Shown here: positions 9,417 to 18,503 of the stretch, piece by piece
Layout of the letters: each line of letters opens with the position of its first letter
Numbering within the stretch: position 1 is the stretch's first letter
Source of the DNA: JACTMZ01 sp044359955
GTDB lineage: Bacteria > Verrucomicrobiota > Verrucomicrobiia > Chthoniobacterales > JACTMZ01
Assembly: GCA_044359955.1 (NCBI GenBank)
Contig: JBIKLF010000001.1
Span: forward strand, 1 to 64,000
Length of the DNA stretch: 64,000 nucleotides
Reading direction: 5' to 3'
Program-made: the position numbers and the translations under genes
The notes under the pieces: generated by a model
The model's database searches: none
Told to the model about the DNA's origin: nothing
The model's input: the letters and a program-made list of their open reading frames with translations, nothing else

Positions 9417-10553
9417 TCATAATGACTGTGTCGCCCGAGCCATGCGTTGCATGGCTTCGTCGAGTTGGGTACGGGGGCAGCCGAAGTTGAGGCGGAGGAA
9501 ACCGGCGGGGGCGCCGAAGGGGACGCCGTCGGAGAGACCGACGCCGTGGTCTTCGAAGAACTTGGCGGCGTTGGGCAGATGGAGTTCGCGGGCGTCGAGC
9601 CACGCGAGGTAAGTGGCTTCGACGTGCCAAGTGCGGATACCGGGGAGGGAGGTGGCGATGAAGTTTTCGACGTGATCGCGGTTGGCGCGGAGGACATCCA
9701 GGAGTTGGTCGCGCCACGGCCAACCGTGGCGCAGGGCCACCTCGCAACCGGTGTAGCCGAAGGCGTTGACCTCGGTGATGAGGCCGCGCGCGGCGTGTTG
9801 GAAGGTGCGGCGGGTGGCCGCGTCGGGAATGACGAGAAATGCGCAGGCCAGGCCGGCGAGATTGAAAGTTTTGCTCGGCGCGAACATGGCGACGGTTTTC
9901 GGTCCGGGGAATTTGAGTCCACTGACGTGCGGCGCGTCGTCGAGCACGAGGTCGCAATGGATTTCGTCGGAGATGAGGACGAGTTGGTGTTTGCGGCAGA
10001 AGTCGGCGAGGCGCGCGACGGTGGCCTCGGGGAAAACGCGTCCGACCGGATTGTGCGGGTTGCAGAGGATGAAAAGTTTTGTCCGCGGCGTGACGGCGGA
10101 CTCGAGCGCGTCGAAGTCGATGTCCCACGTGTCGTTTTTTTCCACGAGATCGACGGTGCGGAGTCCGACACCGGCGTGGTCCGGGGCTGAAAGGAATGGC
10201 GGATAGACGGGGGTGCAGGTCAGGACTTCTTCGCCGGGTTGGACGAAGGCGCGGCAGGCGACATTGAGCGCGGGGACGAGTCCGGGGAACCAGACGATTT
10301 GTTCGGCGGTGGCGGTCACGCCGTGGCGGGTTTGCAAATATTCGAGGGCGGCTTCGACCGTCGATTTCGGTGGGATGGTGTAACCGAAGACGCCGTGGGC
10401 GGCGCGTTCCTGCAGGGCGGCGATGATTTCCGGGGCGGACACAAAATCCATGTCCGCCACCCACATGGGCAGCACGTCGCGTCCGGCGTGGCGCTCCCAT
10501 TTGAGCGAACCGGTGCCACGGCGGTCGGGGCAGGTGGTGAAGTCGTAAGTCAC
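9417..10553 (-). CDS. patB: PatB/MalY-type cystathionine beta-lyase (PLP C-S lyase)
   Basis: A 378-residue fold-type I aminotransferase-like enzyme of the MalY/PatB family. It has the family N-terminus (LPMWVADMDF), the cofactor-contacting NPHNPVG, the DEIH motif and the PLP lysine in PSKTFNLAGL. The family cleaves cystathionine to homocysteine, pyruvate and ammonia. Lying directly upstream of a cystathionine gamma-synthase-like gene on the same strand, it completes a two-step transsulfuration route from cysteine to homocysteine. That pathway assignment is inference from context plus family. The two genes are separated only by the nested palindrome. Confidence 0.88.
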   Translation of the reverse strand: MTYDFTTCPDRRGTGSLKWERHAGRDVLPMWVADMDFVSAPEIIAALQERAAHGVFGYTIPPKSTVEAALEYLQTRHGVTATAEQIVWFPGLVPALNVACRAFVQPGEEVLTCTPVYPPFLSAPDHAGVGLRTVDLVEKNDTWDIDFDALESAVTPRTKLFILCNPHNPVGRVFPEATVARLADFCRKHQLVLISDEIHCDLVLDDAPHVSGLKFPGPKTVAMFAPSKTFNLAGLACAFLVIPDAATRRTFQHAARGLITEVNAFGYTGCEVALRHGWPWRDQLLDVLRANRDHVENFIATSLPGIRTWHVEATYLAWLDARELHLPNAAKFFEDHGVGLSDGVPFGAPAGFLRLNFGCPRTQLDEAMQRMARATQSL

Positions 10554-10603
10554 AAGGCGTCAGAGCATGGCACTCCCATTAAACAGGGCAAGACGGATGC
10601 GCG

Positions 10604-11938
10604 TCAGGCGGCGGTCGGGCCGAATTTGAACCAGAGGAAATAGAGGGCGAAGGCGGCTTGCAGGGCGATGGCGGCCCAACTCCACGCGGTCATGGCCGCA
10701 CCGGGTTGCTGGTCGCGCGGCACTTCCGGCGCGTGGATGGCGCGGTGGTTGAAAAAGGAAAGCACGGGGGCGGTGAGGAAGGACATGGTGGTGGCCAGAT
10801 CGACGAGCGCGGTGAAGCTCGACATGCCCCAGACGAGGATGGCGATGGCGCCGGCTCCAAGAATGGTGAAGGCGATGCGGTAGACATGACGGTCCCCCTC
10901 GAGCGGAACGGAGGCATTGGGTGATGCGGAACCCGGGGCGAAGGCGAGGCGCAACTGCACAACCAGCGCGGCGACGACGCGCGGGAAGGCGTCGATGACG
11001 GTGACCGAGGTGGAAAGCATGACGAGAAAGGCCGCGGTGCCGATGATCGGGTGCGCCCAACCACCGAGAGTCGAGGTGTAAAGGTCGATGATCTGCGCGG
11101 CAAATTTGGTGGTGTTGTTTTCAAAGGTAAGACCCTGCCCATACATCATGCCGGTTCCGAGCAAGACAAAAACGAGGCCGAGGAGGAGCGTTGCGAGGTA
11201 ACCGACGTCGAAATCAAGGAGCACACCGCGCGCTGCGGGTTTCACGCCTTGCTGTTTGGCGCGCGCCACGGTCCAGAGCGAACTCCAGACCGAAATGTCG
11301 ATGGCGGAAGGCATCCATCCGATGAGCGCGACACAAAATGCGATGCCGGCGGCATCGAAGACGGCAGGGGATGGAACCAGCGCGCCCCATGACCACTCGA
11401 TGCGCCCGAGCGCGAACCACATCGCAGCGACGGTGCAGACGGTGAGCACGGGCATGACGATTTTGATAAAACGGTCGAGCCAGACGTATCCGCCGCCGGC
11501 CAGAAGAACGGCGGAGAGCGCAATGAGGACGGCGGAAACAACAGCCGGACCGTTGGCGGCGCCGACCGTCGCGGTGAGCAGAGGTTCGAGGCCGAAGACG
11601 GCGATGGCCACGCCGGCGGTCACGACCGTGACCACGGCCGTGATGGTGAACATGGTTGCGAGGGTCAGCAGGGTGAAAACAACCAGAGTCCACCGTCCTT
11701 GACGCCGGTAGCCGTCGAGCAGGGAGTGTCCGGTCGCGGCGGCGTATTGAGGGCCAAACCGGAAGGCGGGGAACTTCACCACATTGGCGATGACCACGAC
11801 GAGCAGCATGGAGAGTCCGAACATCGCGCCGGCGCGGGTCGATTGCACAAGGTGCGATACACCAACGGCTGCGCCGGCGAACAGCAGGCCGGGGCCGAAG
11901 GCGGTCCAGAAGGAACGGGTTGCGGCAGGGGCGTTCAT
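10604..11938 (-). CDS. Nramp-family-related membrane transporter, non-canonical metal site
   Basis: A 444-residue protein with about eleven hydrophobic segments and the Nramp-like opening GPGLLFAGAAVGVSHLVQS. Aligned by eye with Nramp transporters, the metal-binding DPGN of helix 1 is GVSH and the MPH of helix 6 is MPS (GWMPSAIDIS). The usual manganese/iron coordination is therefore missing, so the substrate may differ from classical MntH. It lies 50 bases from the PatB-type gene on the same strand and may be in the same transcript. I would not name it mntH. Confidence 0.8.
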   Translation of the reverse strand: MNAPAATRSFWTAFGPGLLFAGAAVGVSHLVQSTRAGAMFGLSMLLVVVIANVVKFPAFRFGPQYAAATGHSLLDGYRRQGRWTLVVFTLLTLATMFTITAVVTVVTAGVAIAVFGLEPLLTATVGAANGPAVVSAVLIALSAVLLAGGGYVWLDRFIKIVMPVLTVCTVAAMWFALGRIEWSWGALVPSPAVFDAAGIAFCVALIGWMPSAIDISVWSSLWTVARAKQQGVKPAARGVLLDFDVGYLATLLLGLVFVLLGTGMMYGQGLTFENNTTKFAAQIIDLYTSTLGGWAHPIIGTAAFLVMLSTSVTVIDAFPRVVAALVVQLRLAFAPGSASPNASVPLEGDRHVYRIAFTILGAGAIAILVWGMSSFTALVDLATTMSFLTAPVLSFFNHRAIHAPEVPRDQQPGAAMTAWSWAAIALQAAFALYFLWFKFGPTAA

Positions 11939-12326
11939 AGGAGGAGAGGTTGATAGATGAAATTACGGGTGGAGGGGAGAGAGAACCGCCGAGACGCGGA
12001 GGGCAGGCTGCCCGTGGTCCTTGATTAAGATGTCACGCGTTCGCCAACCGACCGCCGCTACAAGAGGTGGATCGCGCCCTCCGGACGCGATGGGGGTGGG
12101 GATGATCGCGATGGGGACATCATGATCCACCTCATACCAAGGGCCCATCGCCTTGGGACTTTGTCCTTCGGCCCCGGGGTAGGGTCGGACCTCCGGGCCG
12201 ACCGCGAACATTCTCTGGGATTAGACACGGCCGGTCCGGAGGCCCAGCCCTACTGCTCGATCAAGAGTCGAAAAGAAAAAGGACGTTGGGATAAGCTGTG
12301 GCCAGCCGTCACTCCCAGAAGCAGCG
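11939..12326. other. Gene-free stretch with imperfect palindromic repeats
   Basis: No credible coding frame. It contains self-complementary pieces: GAGGTGGATC near 12063 pairs with GATCCACCTC near 12123, and GTAGGGTCGGACCTCC near 12178 is mirrored by GGTCCGGAGGCCCAGCCCTAC near 12232. These look like relatives of the dispersed GC-rich repeat families seen elsewhere in the window. Confidence 0.6.
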
Positions 12327-13001
12327 TCAGGCCGAGGTGGACTCCATAAGGATGCCGTCGTTGAGGTCCTTGATGATGGTGCAGAGGTAGACAGGTTCGG
12401 CGTGGTGGGCGCGGTATTTGGTGATTTCTTTCTTTTCGATAACACGGAAACCGAACCGTTCGAAGACGCGGGCGCCGCGGCGTTCCTCGAAGGTGACGAC
12501 TTGGCCGAAGACGGCGGTTTCACCATGGGCGCGGAGGTGCTGGAGAAATTGGAAGAGCAACTCGCGCGATCGGACGAGGCCCTGCACTTCGGGGAGCAGG
12601 TTGAAATGGAAGTGCGGCAAGCGGCGCGGGGCGGCGGGGACTTCGCGCCAGGCATTAAGGATGATCCAGCGGACAAAGGCCTTCGAGGACTTGTTGTAGC
12701 GGGGGTAGCGCACGATGCCGCGCGCGAAGAGCGAAAAGTTGTGGAAAAAATTATGCAACTGGTGAAGGAGCGGACGCCGGGATCCCATGAGGTAGCCTTT
12801 CAATTCGCCGTCCTGCTCGAGGACGAAAGTCGATTCGGGTTCCCAATCGGTGTAGAACCGCGTCAGGTAATCGGCGAAAAGTTCACGGTCCTCGAAGACG
12901 GGGTCGATGGCTTTGCCGAGGTAGCCTGTTTCGCAGCAAAGGCGGCGCACGTCCGCGCGGTCGGTCGGACGGAAGGGCCGGATGACGGCATCGGTGGGCA
13001 T
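12327..13001 (-). CDS. GNAT-family N-acetyltransferase
   Basis: A 224-residue protein starting MPTDAVIRPFRPTDRADVRRLC, a typical GNAT beta-1/alpha-1 opening. FVLEQDGELKGYLMGSR (about 60-76) fits beta-2/beta-3, and the region ending GARVFERFGFRVIEKKEITKY fits the final strands with an acetyl-CoA pocket. A long lipophilic, aromatic-rich middle (HQLHNFFHNFSLFARGIVRYPRY) is unusual for a simple GNAT. The frame is open upstream to 13145, but ATG 13001 matches the domain start. The substrate is unknown. The gap upstream holds a palindromic repeat. Confidence 0.75.
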   Translation of the reverse strand: MPTDAVIRPFRPTDRADVRRLCCETGYLGKAIDPVFEDRELFADYLTRFYTDWEPESTFVLEQDGELKGYLMGSRRPLLHQLHNFFHNFSLFARGIVRYPRYNKSSKAFVRWIILNAWREVPAAPRRLPHFHFNLLPEVQGLVRSRELLFQFLQHLRAHGETAVFGQVVTFEERRGARVFERFGFRVIEKKEITKYRAHHAEPVYLCTIIKDLNDGILMESTSA

Positions 13002-13132
13002 AGCGTCGGGGAAGCCTGAGCAGGTTCGGGCCAAATCGCCAGCTTTCATCGGCGGCGAGGGAAGACGATGTGGTCCCGGCGCGTCGGGGACGCCGCGCCC
13101 AACCTTATGGCGTAGTGGACTGGGGCGATTAA

Positions 13133-13191
13133 GTGGCATCGGCATCTTGCCGATGGGTTGGGATCGTCATGGGCCGGGATGCCCATGCCAC
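13133..13191. repeat. REP-like palindromic repeat, family with GGCATCTTGCC core
   Basis: The left half GTGGCATCGGCATCTTGCCG (from 13133) and the right half ending GGATGCCCATGCCAC (to 13191) are roughly inverted copies, each with its own small palindrome. The same design recurs around the IS4 insertion at 59.3/60.7 kb (GTGGCACGGGCATCTTGCCC and GGATGCCGATGCCAC). This indicates a dispersed family. Confidence 0.8.
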
Positions 13192-13211
13192 GGGGACGGC
13201 GGTGAGTTGGC

Positions 13212-14372
13212 TCAGCGGTGCGCTACTTCGGCGTAGAGATTGAAAAGACGCTCGAAAACGCGGTCCCATCCGTAGAATTGGTGCACGCGGGCCGCGGCTT
13301 CTTTTCCTTCGGCGGCGAGGTCGCGTTGGGCCATGGCGCGGATGGCGGCGGCCAGGGCCGGTGCGGAATTTTCCGCGGCCCATTGCAACTGGTCGGTGAA
13401 GATGATGCGGTCCATGTAACTGCCGCGGATACCGACGACGGGTGTGCCGCACGCCTGGCTCTCGAGGGCGACGAGGCCGAAGGTTTCCTGCACGCCGGGG
13501 TGGACGAAAAGATCAGCGCTGCGGTAGAGGCGTGCGAGTTGACGTCCGTCGCCCTGGTAGGGGAGCCAATGGACGTTTTCGTTTTTTTCGCGCAGGCGTG
13601 CGAGGTGGCGGCGTTCGGGGCCGTCGCCGGTGACGAGCAGGGCGAAGCGGGCATCACCGAGTTGGGTGAACGCCTCGAAGAGGGTGGTGACATTTTTTTC
13701 CGGCGAAAGGCGTCCGACATAAAGAAGGAGGATTTTGTCTCCGGCGATCCCGAGGGCTGCGCGCACTTGGGCGGCTTCGTCCGGTGCGGCGTCGGCGTGG
13801 AAGAGCGCGGTATCCACCCCGAGTTCGCCGAGGCGTGTGTTCTGCACGCCCCAGTCTTGCAAAAGGCGCGCGAGGGCGGGGGAGGGGACGATGGTGGCGG
13901 CGAAGCGGTTGTAGAGTTCACGCACGTAGCGGCGGGCCACATCGCGCGTGATGTCGACGGCGATGTGGCCGAAGAATTTGTCAATGGTGCGCAGGTAGGC
14001 TTCGGGAAAGTGCGAGTGATAGAAAGCAACAACGGGAATGCCGAGGGCATGGCCGGAGGCGAGGGCTTTCCAGGCGACCTGATACGGGTCGCCGGATTCG
14101 ATGACGTCCGGACGTTCGCGCTCGAGGATTTCCTCGATGGCGGTGAGATTAAGGAGGGCGCGGTAACGGGCGGTGCGGGAGACGAGCGGGGAGCGGATGG
14201 TGTAGACGCGCGACAACCCGTCTTCGTGGCAGCCGGTTTTTTCGCCGGGGATGATCAGCACATGACGGCCGTCCGGTCGGGCGCGGCGCATCCACGCGAC
14301 CTTTTCCGAAATGTAGCGTTTCACCCCGCCGCTGACCGGCGAGTAGAATTGGGTAAGGTCGCAGATTTTCAT
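13212..14372 (-). CDS. GT4-type glycosyltransferase
   Basis: A 386-residue GT-B glycosyltransferase. The N-terminal Rossmann domain starts MKICDLTQFYSPVSGGVKRY. The C-terminal domain has the nucleotide-sugar-binding VGRLSPEKN (about 216) and the E-x7-E element in HPGVQETFGLVALESQACGTPVVG. The family transfers a sugar from a nucleotide donor to lipids, polysaccharides or metabolites; the acceptor here cannot be told. It lies 45 bases downstream of trxB on the same strand. The start MKICDL fits the first beta strand. Confidence 0.88.
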   Translation of the reverse strand: MKICDLTQFYSPVSGGVKRYISEKVAWMRRARPDGRHVLIIPGEKTGCHEDGLSRVYTIRSPLVSRTARYRALLNLTAIEEILERERPDVIESGDPYQVAWKALASGHALGIPVVAFYHSHFPEAYLRTIDKFFGHIAVDITRDVARRYVRELYNRFAATIVPSPALARLLQDWGVQNTRLGELGVDTALFHADAAPDEAAQVRAALGIAGDKILLLYVGRLSPEKNVTTLFEAFTQLGDARFALLVTGDGPERRHLARLREKNENVHWLPYQGDGRQLARLYRSADLFVHPGVQETFGLVALESQACGTPVVGIRGSYMDRIIFTDQLQWAAENSAPALAAAIRAMAQRDLAAEGKEAAARVHQFYGWDRVFERLFNLYAEVAHR

Positions 14373-14417
14373 GGGCCGCGGCGGGCCGGCGGCGGGAACG
14401 CCGACGTCACAAGGGGA

Positions 14418-15338
14418 TCATTCGCGCGCGGCGAGGTAACGTTCGGCCTCGATGGCCGCGGCGCAACCTTGGCCGGCGGCGGTGATGGCCTGCCGGTAAA
14501 CGTGGTCGGCCACATCGCCGGCGGCGAAGACGCCGGGGACATTGGTCCGCACGGTGTCGTGCTGGACGAGGTAACCATTTTCGTCCTTGTCGAGTTTGCC
14601 CCGGAAGGGCGCGGTGTTCGGCGTATGGCCGATGGCGACGAAGACGCATTTCACGGCGATCTCCTCGCGGGCGCCGGTCTGCGTGTCCTCGAGCACGATG
14701 CCGCGCACGTGGCCTTCGTCGTCGGCAAGGTATTCGACCGGTTGGCGGTTCCAGAGTGGTTTGATTTTCGGGTTGGCCAAGGCGCGGTCGGCCATGATTT
14801 TCGAGGCACGCAGGGTGTCGCGCCGGTGGATGAGGTAGACCACCGAGGCGAAGCGGGTGAGGAAGTTCGCCTCTTCGCAAGCCGAGTCGCCGCCGCCGAT
14901 GACGCAGACAGGGACGTCACGGTAAAAAGCGCCGTCGCACGTGGCGCAGGAAGTAAGGCCGTGGCCGATGTAATTCTTTTCGTCGGCCAGACCCGGCCAT
15001 TTGGCCGCGGCACCGCTGGCCACGATGAGCGTCTCGGTTTCGAGCCATTGGCCGTCGACTTTGATCCGGTGATGATTTTTTCCCGGCTCGAATTCCTCGA
15101 GCGTGCCAAATTGGAAACGGGCGCCGAATTTTTCGGCCTGTGCTTGCATGCGCATGATGAGGTCGGGTCCATCGACGCCTTCGGGGAAACCCGGGAAGTT
15201 CTCCACCGCGGTGGTGGTGGTCAGTTGGCCGCCGGGCTGCAGACCCTGCAAGACGAGTGGGGCGAGCGAGGCTCGGGCCGCGTAAATGGCTGCGGTGAGT
15301 CCGGCGCAACCGGTGCCGACGATGACGACTTTTTCCAT
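14418..15338 (-). CDS. trxB: Thioredoxin reductase
   Basis: NADPH-dependent FAD enzyme that reduces thioredoxin in the cytoplasm. The 306 residues are the usual low-molecular-weight TrxR length. Visible parts are the FAD-binding VGTGCAGLTAAIYAAR (normally GxGPAG; here GCAG), the redox pair C131-A-T-C134 in SCATCDG, the NADPH-binding VIGGGDSACEEA and the C-terminal FAD motif VFAAGDVADH. The gene lies between a DUF1802 gene and a glycosyltransferase on the minus strand. Confidence 0.95.
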   Translation of the reverse strand: MEKVVIVGTGCAGLTAAIYAARASLAPLVLQGLQPGGQLTTTTAVENFPGFPEGVDGPDLIMRMQAQAEKFGARFQFGTLEEFEPGKNHHRIKVDGQWLETETLIVASGAAAKWPGLADEKNYIGHGLTSCATCDGAFYRDVPVCVIGGGDSACEEANFLTRFASVVYLIHRRDTLRASKIMADRALANPKIKPLWNRQPVEYLADDEGHVRGIVLEDTQTGAREEIAVKCVFVAIGHTPNTAPFRGKLDKDENGYLVQHDTVRTNVPGVFAAGDVADHVYRQAITAAGQGCAAAIEAERYLAARE

Positions 15339-15421
15339 GAGGCGGAAAGATTAGCCGAGAGTCTGCGGCGGGGCCAAGCTCGGGAGGAGTTGAGGGTTGA
15401 GGGATGGGAGTGGAGAGAGGG

Positions 15422-15976
15422 TCAGCCGAGGATGGCGTGGAGTTCGCGTTCCAGCTCGGCGAAGCGTTCATCGCTGAGCACCGAGACCCGGGAGCAGGAC
15501 TCCAGGTCGGCATCCATTTCGGCCCAGGAGCGGCAACCGCCGAAAGACTTTTGCCAAGCCACGCGCTGGGGCGGATCAAGGCGGTAAACACGAAGAAGTG
15601 CGACTTGCACGCCGGGCGCGGGTTTCTGGACAAAGCGCGTCTCGACCTCCTCGGGGGTCAAAATATGGAAGGCCTGCAACCGGCCCAAGACCGCCCGGTC
15701 CGTGACCAATTTGTGCCAGACCAGAGTGGCGGCATGGCGGACTTCCACCGATTCGCGCTCGCCCTCATGGCCGCCCTGCCGTGCCGCAAAGTCGGCTTCC
15801 GGCACGACGCGCTCGGATTGTTGGTGGAAAAAGGTCGGCAGAAGGACAAACTCCCCGTGTTCGAAACGCAGACCGTCCTTCCCTTCGGCAATGCCGCCTT
15901 TGCGGATGACGACCACCTGGCGCCCGGAACCGAGCGCCTCGCAGACAACGTCCCATTCTTTGAGTGCGGGCCACAT
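15422..15976 (-). CDS. DUF1802 family protein
   Basis: A 184-residue soluble protein that opens MWPALKEWDVVCEALGSGRQ and continues VVVIRKGGIAEG. This ALKEW...RKGGI pattern is characteristic of the DUF1802 family of unknown function, found in cyanobacteria and various other bacteria. No catalytic motif is evident and I do not assign a function. It is transcribed away from bamA, with 135 bases between the two starts that must carry both promoters. Confidence 0.75.
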   Translation of the reverse strand: MWPALKEWDVVCEALGSGRQVVVIRKGGIAEGKDGLRFEHGEFVLLPTFFHQQSERVVPEADFAARQGGHEGERESVEVRHAATLVWHKLVTDRAVLGRLQAFHILTPEEVETRFVQKPAPGVQVALLRVYRLDPPQRVAWQKSFGGCRSWAEMDADLESCSRVSVLSDERFAELERELHAILG

Positions 15977-16111
15977 GGCACCCTATATAGCGCCGCCGGC
16001 CCCCGCGGCCAAGCTGTGCCGTGCGAGGGGATTCCGTCTTGACCTGACCCCCCGCTTCCCCCAGTAAAGGCGGTTTCGCCCGATCCCATCGGCCCACCAC
16101 ACCGCACCTTC

Positions 16112-18427
16112 ATGAGAACTCGCCTCCTTTTCGCCCTTTTGTTGTCTTTTTCATTTTTGCCCGAGGCCCCCGCCCAAACAGCACCGCCCGCCGGTCCGGT
16201 CGTCCGCTCGATCGTTGTGCAATACGTCGGCCCCGAAACGATCAGCCGCCAACGGGTCATGGCCAATCTCAAAACGCAGGTCGGCGACGCCTATTCGGAG
16301 CGCGCGGCGGAAGATGACGTGAAGACCCTCTTTGCCACCGGCGATGTGGCCAACGTGCGCATCTTTGCCGAACCGGAGGGCGACGGCGTCAAGGTCATCA
16401 TTCTCGTGCAGGGCCGCGCGGTAGTGACCGAGATCCTCGTCGAGGGTGCGGTCGAAATGGCGCCCAACCGCCTGCGCAAAGAACTCACCTTCAAAGTCGG
16501 CGACCGCCTCAGCGAGGAACAGGTCGAGAAGTCCCGCCAAGCCATGGTTGAGCTCTACCAGGATCGCAACTTCAGCGGCGTCGGCATCACCACCCGCGTC
16601 GATACCAACGACCGCACTGGTGACTCGCGTGTCATTTTCCAGGTCGACGAGGGCTACAAACAAGTCGTGCAGCGGATCGATTTCGCCGGCAACGACTCCG
16701 TGCTGGCCAAGGATTTGCGCAAGGCGATGAAAACCAAGACGAAAAACCTGCTTTCTTTCCTCAACAAGAGCGGACGTCTGGTTCCCGCGCAGTTGCAGGA
16801 AGACAAGGACGCCATCCGCCTCGTTTACCAAAACGAAGGTTTCGCCGACGTGCAGGTCACCAATGTCGAAGTCGTCCCGCTCTCCGGCAACAACGTCGAA
16901 CTCATCTTCAGCATCCGCGAAGGCATCCAATACTCGGTCAACCGCCTCCGTCTCGATGGCGTGAATGTCACGACCGAGGACGAACTCAAGGGCCGGCTCA
17001 AAATGGTCGACGGTTCGCTCTACACGCCGGACGGCCTGAGCGGCGACCTCAAGGCTTTGCAGGAGTTCTACGGGTCGCAGGGCTACATCGATTCGCTCAT
17101 CGTCCCCGAGATCTCGCCCGCCGGTTCCGGGTTGGTCAACGTGACCTACCGCATCGACGAGGGCGCCCAGTCTTACCTCAACCTGGTCAACATCCAGGGC
17201 AACACCCGCACGAAAGACCACGTCATCCGCCGCGAGTTGGCCGTCCTGCCCGGCGACGTCTATGACACGACCTTGGTCGACGTCAGCCGTCAGCGCCTCG
17301 AAAACCTCAACTACTTCTCGCAGGTCCAGACGGTCCCGACCGACACGATGGTTCCCGGGCGCAAAGACCTCAATGTTATCGTCGAAGAAAAACGCACCGG
17401 TTCCTTCAACTTCGGCGCCGGCTTCAGCACGATCGACAGCCTCGTTGGTTTCGCCGAATTGCAGCAGACGAACTTCGACATTTTCGGCTGGCCGAATTTC
17501 ACCGGCGGCGGCCAGCGTCTGCGCATCCGCGGACAATACGGTATCGAGCGCGCCGATGCGGAAATATCCTTCACCGAGCCTTACTTCCTCGGCTACCGCT
17601 TGGCCTTTGGGGCGGAGGCCTTTTACCGCAATGCGACCTTCCTTAGTCCTTACTACGACCAGTCGAACTACGGTGGTGCGCTTCAATTGCGCTACCCGGT
17701 CAACGACTTCATCGCGGCCAACATCGAATTCAAAACCGAAGGCATCGACATTTACGATGTCACCACCAGCATCCCCCAAATCGCGGGCGGCGGGCCGACC
17801 AATCTGCCCAACCAGCAAGGTGTCTACTTCCGCAATGCTTTGAGCGGTGGGGTCAGCTTCGACAACCGTGACAATCTCTTCCTCACCCGCAAGGGCACGT
17901 TTGTCAGCCTCAACATGTTCCTCGCCAGCATCACCGGCCAACAGGACGTCGACGACTACGGCATTTCGTTGGAAGGCTCGCAACATTTCTCCCTGCCCTG
18001 GGACCTCATCTTTTTGGCCAAAGGCCAACTGGCCACGGTCGATACGGTGGGCGGCGACGGCGACGTGCCGATCTTCGACCGCCTCTTTCTTGGCGGCGCG
18101 AACAACCTGCGCGGTTTCCAATTCCGCGAGGTCGGCCCCAACAATGGTGGTGTCTACTACGGCGGCAATTCCCTCGGGTACGGCACGCTGGAAATGACCT
18201 TCCCGGTCATCACCCGCGTCCGCGGTGCCTTCTTCGTCGATGCCGGTTACGTCAACCAAAACTCGTGGGACTTCAACGGCAACAACTACAATTCCAACTA
18301 CGGTTTCGGCGTCCGCCTCGACCTGCCCATCGGTCCGATCCGCATCGACTACGGCATACCCTTGACCAGCGACGAGTATAACGGCAGCTCCGGCCAGATT
18401 CAGTTCAACATCGGCTACCAATTTTGA
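16112..18427 (+). CDS. bamA: Outer membrane protein assembly factor BamA
   Basis: Central subunit of the beta-barrel assembly machine in the outer membrane. The 771-residue precursor has a signal peptide (about 1-21, ending APAQ), five POTRA-like repeats over about 25-410 and a C-terminal beta-barrel from about 425. The barrel contains LRGF (near 666, the loop-6 V/IRGF motif) and finishes with the beta-signal ending GYQF, a terminal phenylalanine as in Omp85 proteins. It heads a long plus-strand array and is followed by skp and lpxD, the conserved envelope order seen in many diderm bacteria. Confidence 0.96.
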   Translation: MRTRLLFALLLSFSFLPEAPAQTAPPAGPVVRSIVVQYVGPETISRQRVMANLKTQVGDAYSERAAEDDVKTLFATGDVANVRIFAEPEGDGVKVIILVQGRAVVTEILVEGAVEMAPNRLRKELTFKVGDRLSEEQVEKSRQAMVELYQDRNFSGVGITTRVDTNDRTGDSRVIFQVDEGYKQVVQRIDFAGNDSVLAKDLRKAMKTKTKNLLSFLNKSGRLVPAQLQEDKDAIRLVYQNEGFADVQVTNVEVVPLSGNNVELIFSIREGIQYSVNRLRLDGVNVTTEDELKGRLKMVDGSLYTPDGLSGDLKALQEFYGSQGYIDSLIVPEISPAGSGLVNVTYRIDEGAQSYLNLVNIQGNTRTKDHVIRRELAVLPGDVYDTTLVDVSRQRLENLNYFSQVQTVPTDTMVPGRKDLNVIVEEKRTGSFNFGAGFSTIDSLVGFAELQQTNFDIFGWPNFTGGGQRLRIRGQYGIERADAEISFTEPYFLGYRLAFGAEAFYRNATFLSPYYDQSNYGGALQLRYPVNDFIAANIEFKTEGIDIYDVTTSIPQIAGGGPTNLPNQQGVYFRNALSGGVSFDNRDNLFLTRKGTFVSLNMFLASITGQQDVDDYGISLEGSQHFSLPWDLIFLAKGQLATVDTVGGDGDVPIFDRLFLGGANNLRGFQFREVGPNNGGVYYGGNSLGYGTLEMTFPVITRVRGAFFVDAGYVNQNSWDFNGNNYNSNYGFGVRLDLPIGPIRIDYGIPLTSDEYNGSSGQIQFNIGYQF

Positions 18428-18503
18428 ACGTTTCCGCGTCCACCGCCGTCTATGCAAAAAGGCTTTACTTGGCCGACCATCAACTCAATATCCCACCTCA
18501 CCT

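Noticed and set aside
12122..12349. A 75-codon plus-strand open frame upstream of the GNAT gene
   Set aside because: It is made of palindromic repeat sequence, and its translation has no protein-like pattern.
13218..15587. A 789-codon plus-strand open frame opposite the glycosyltransferase and trxB genes
   Set aside because: It is antisense to two clear genes; long antisense frames are expected in GC-rich coding DNA with strong third-position bias.
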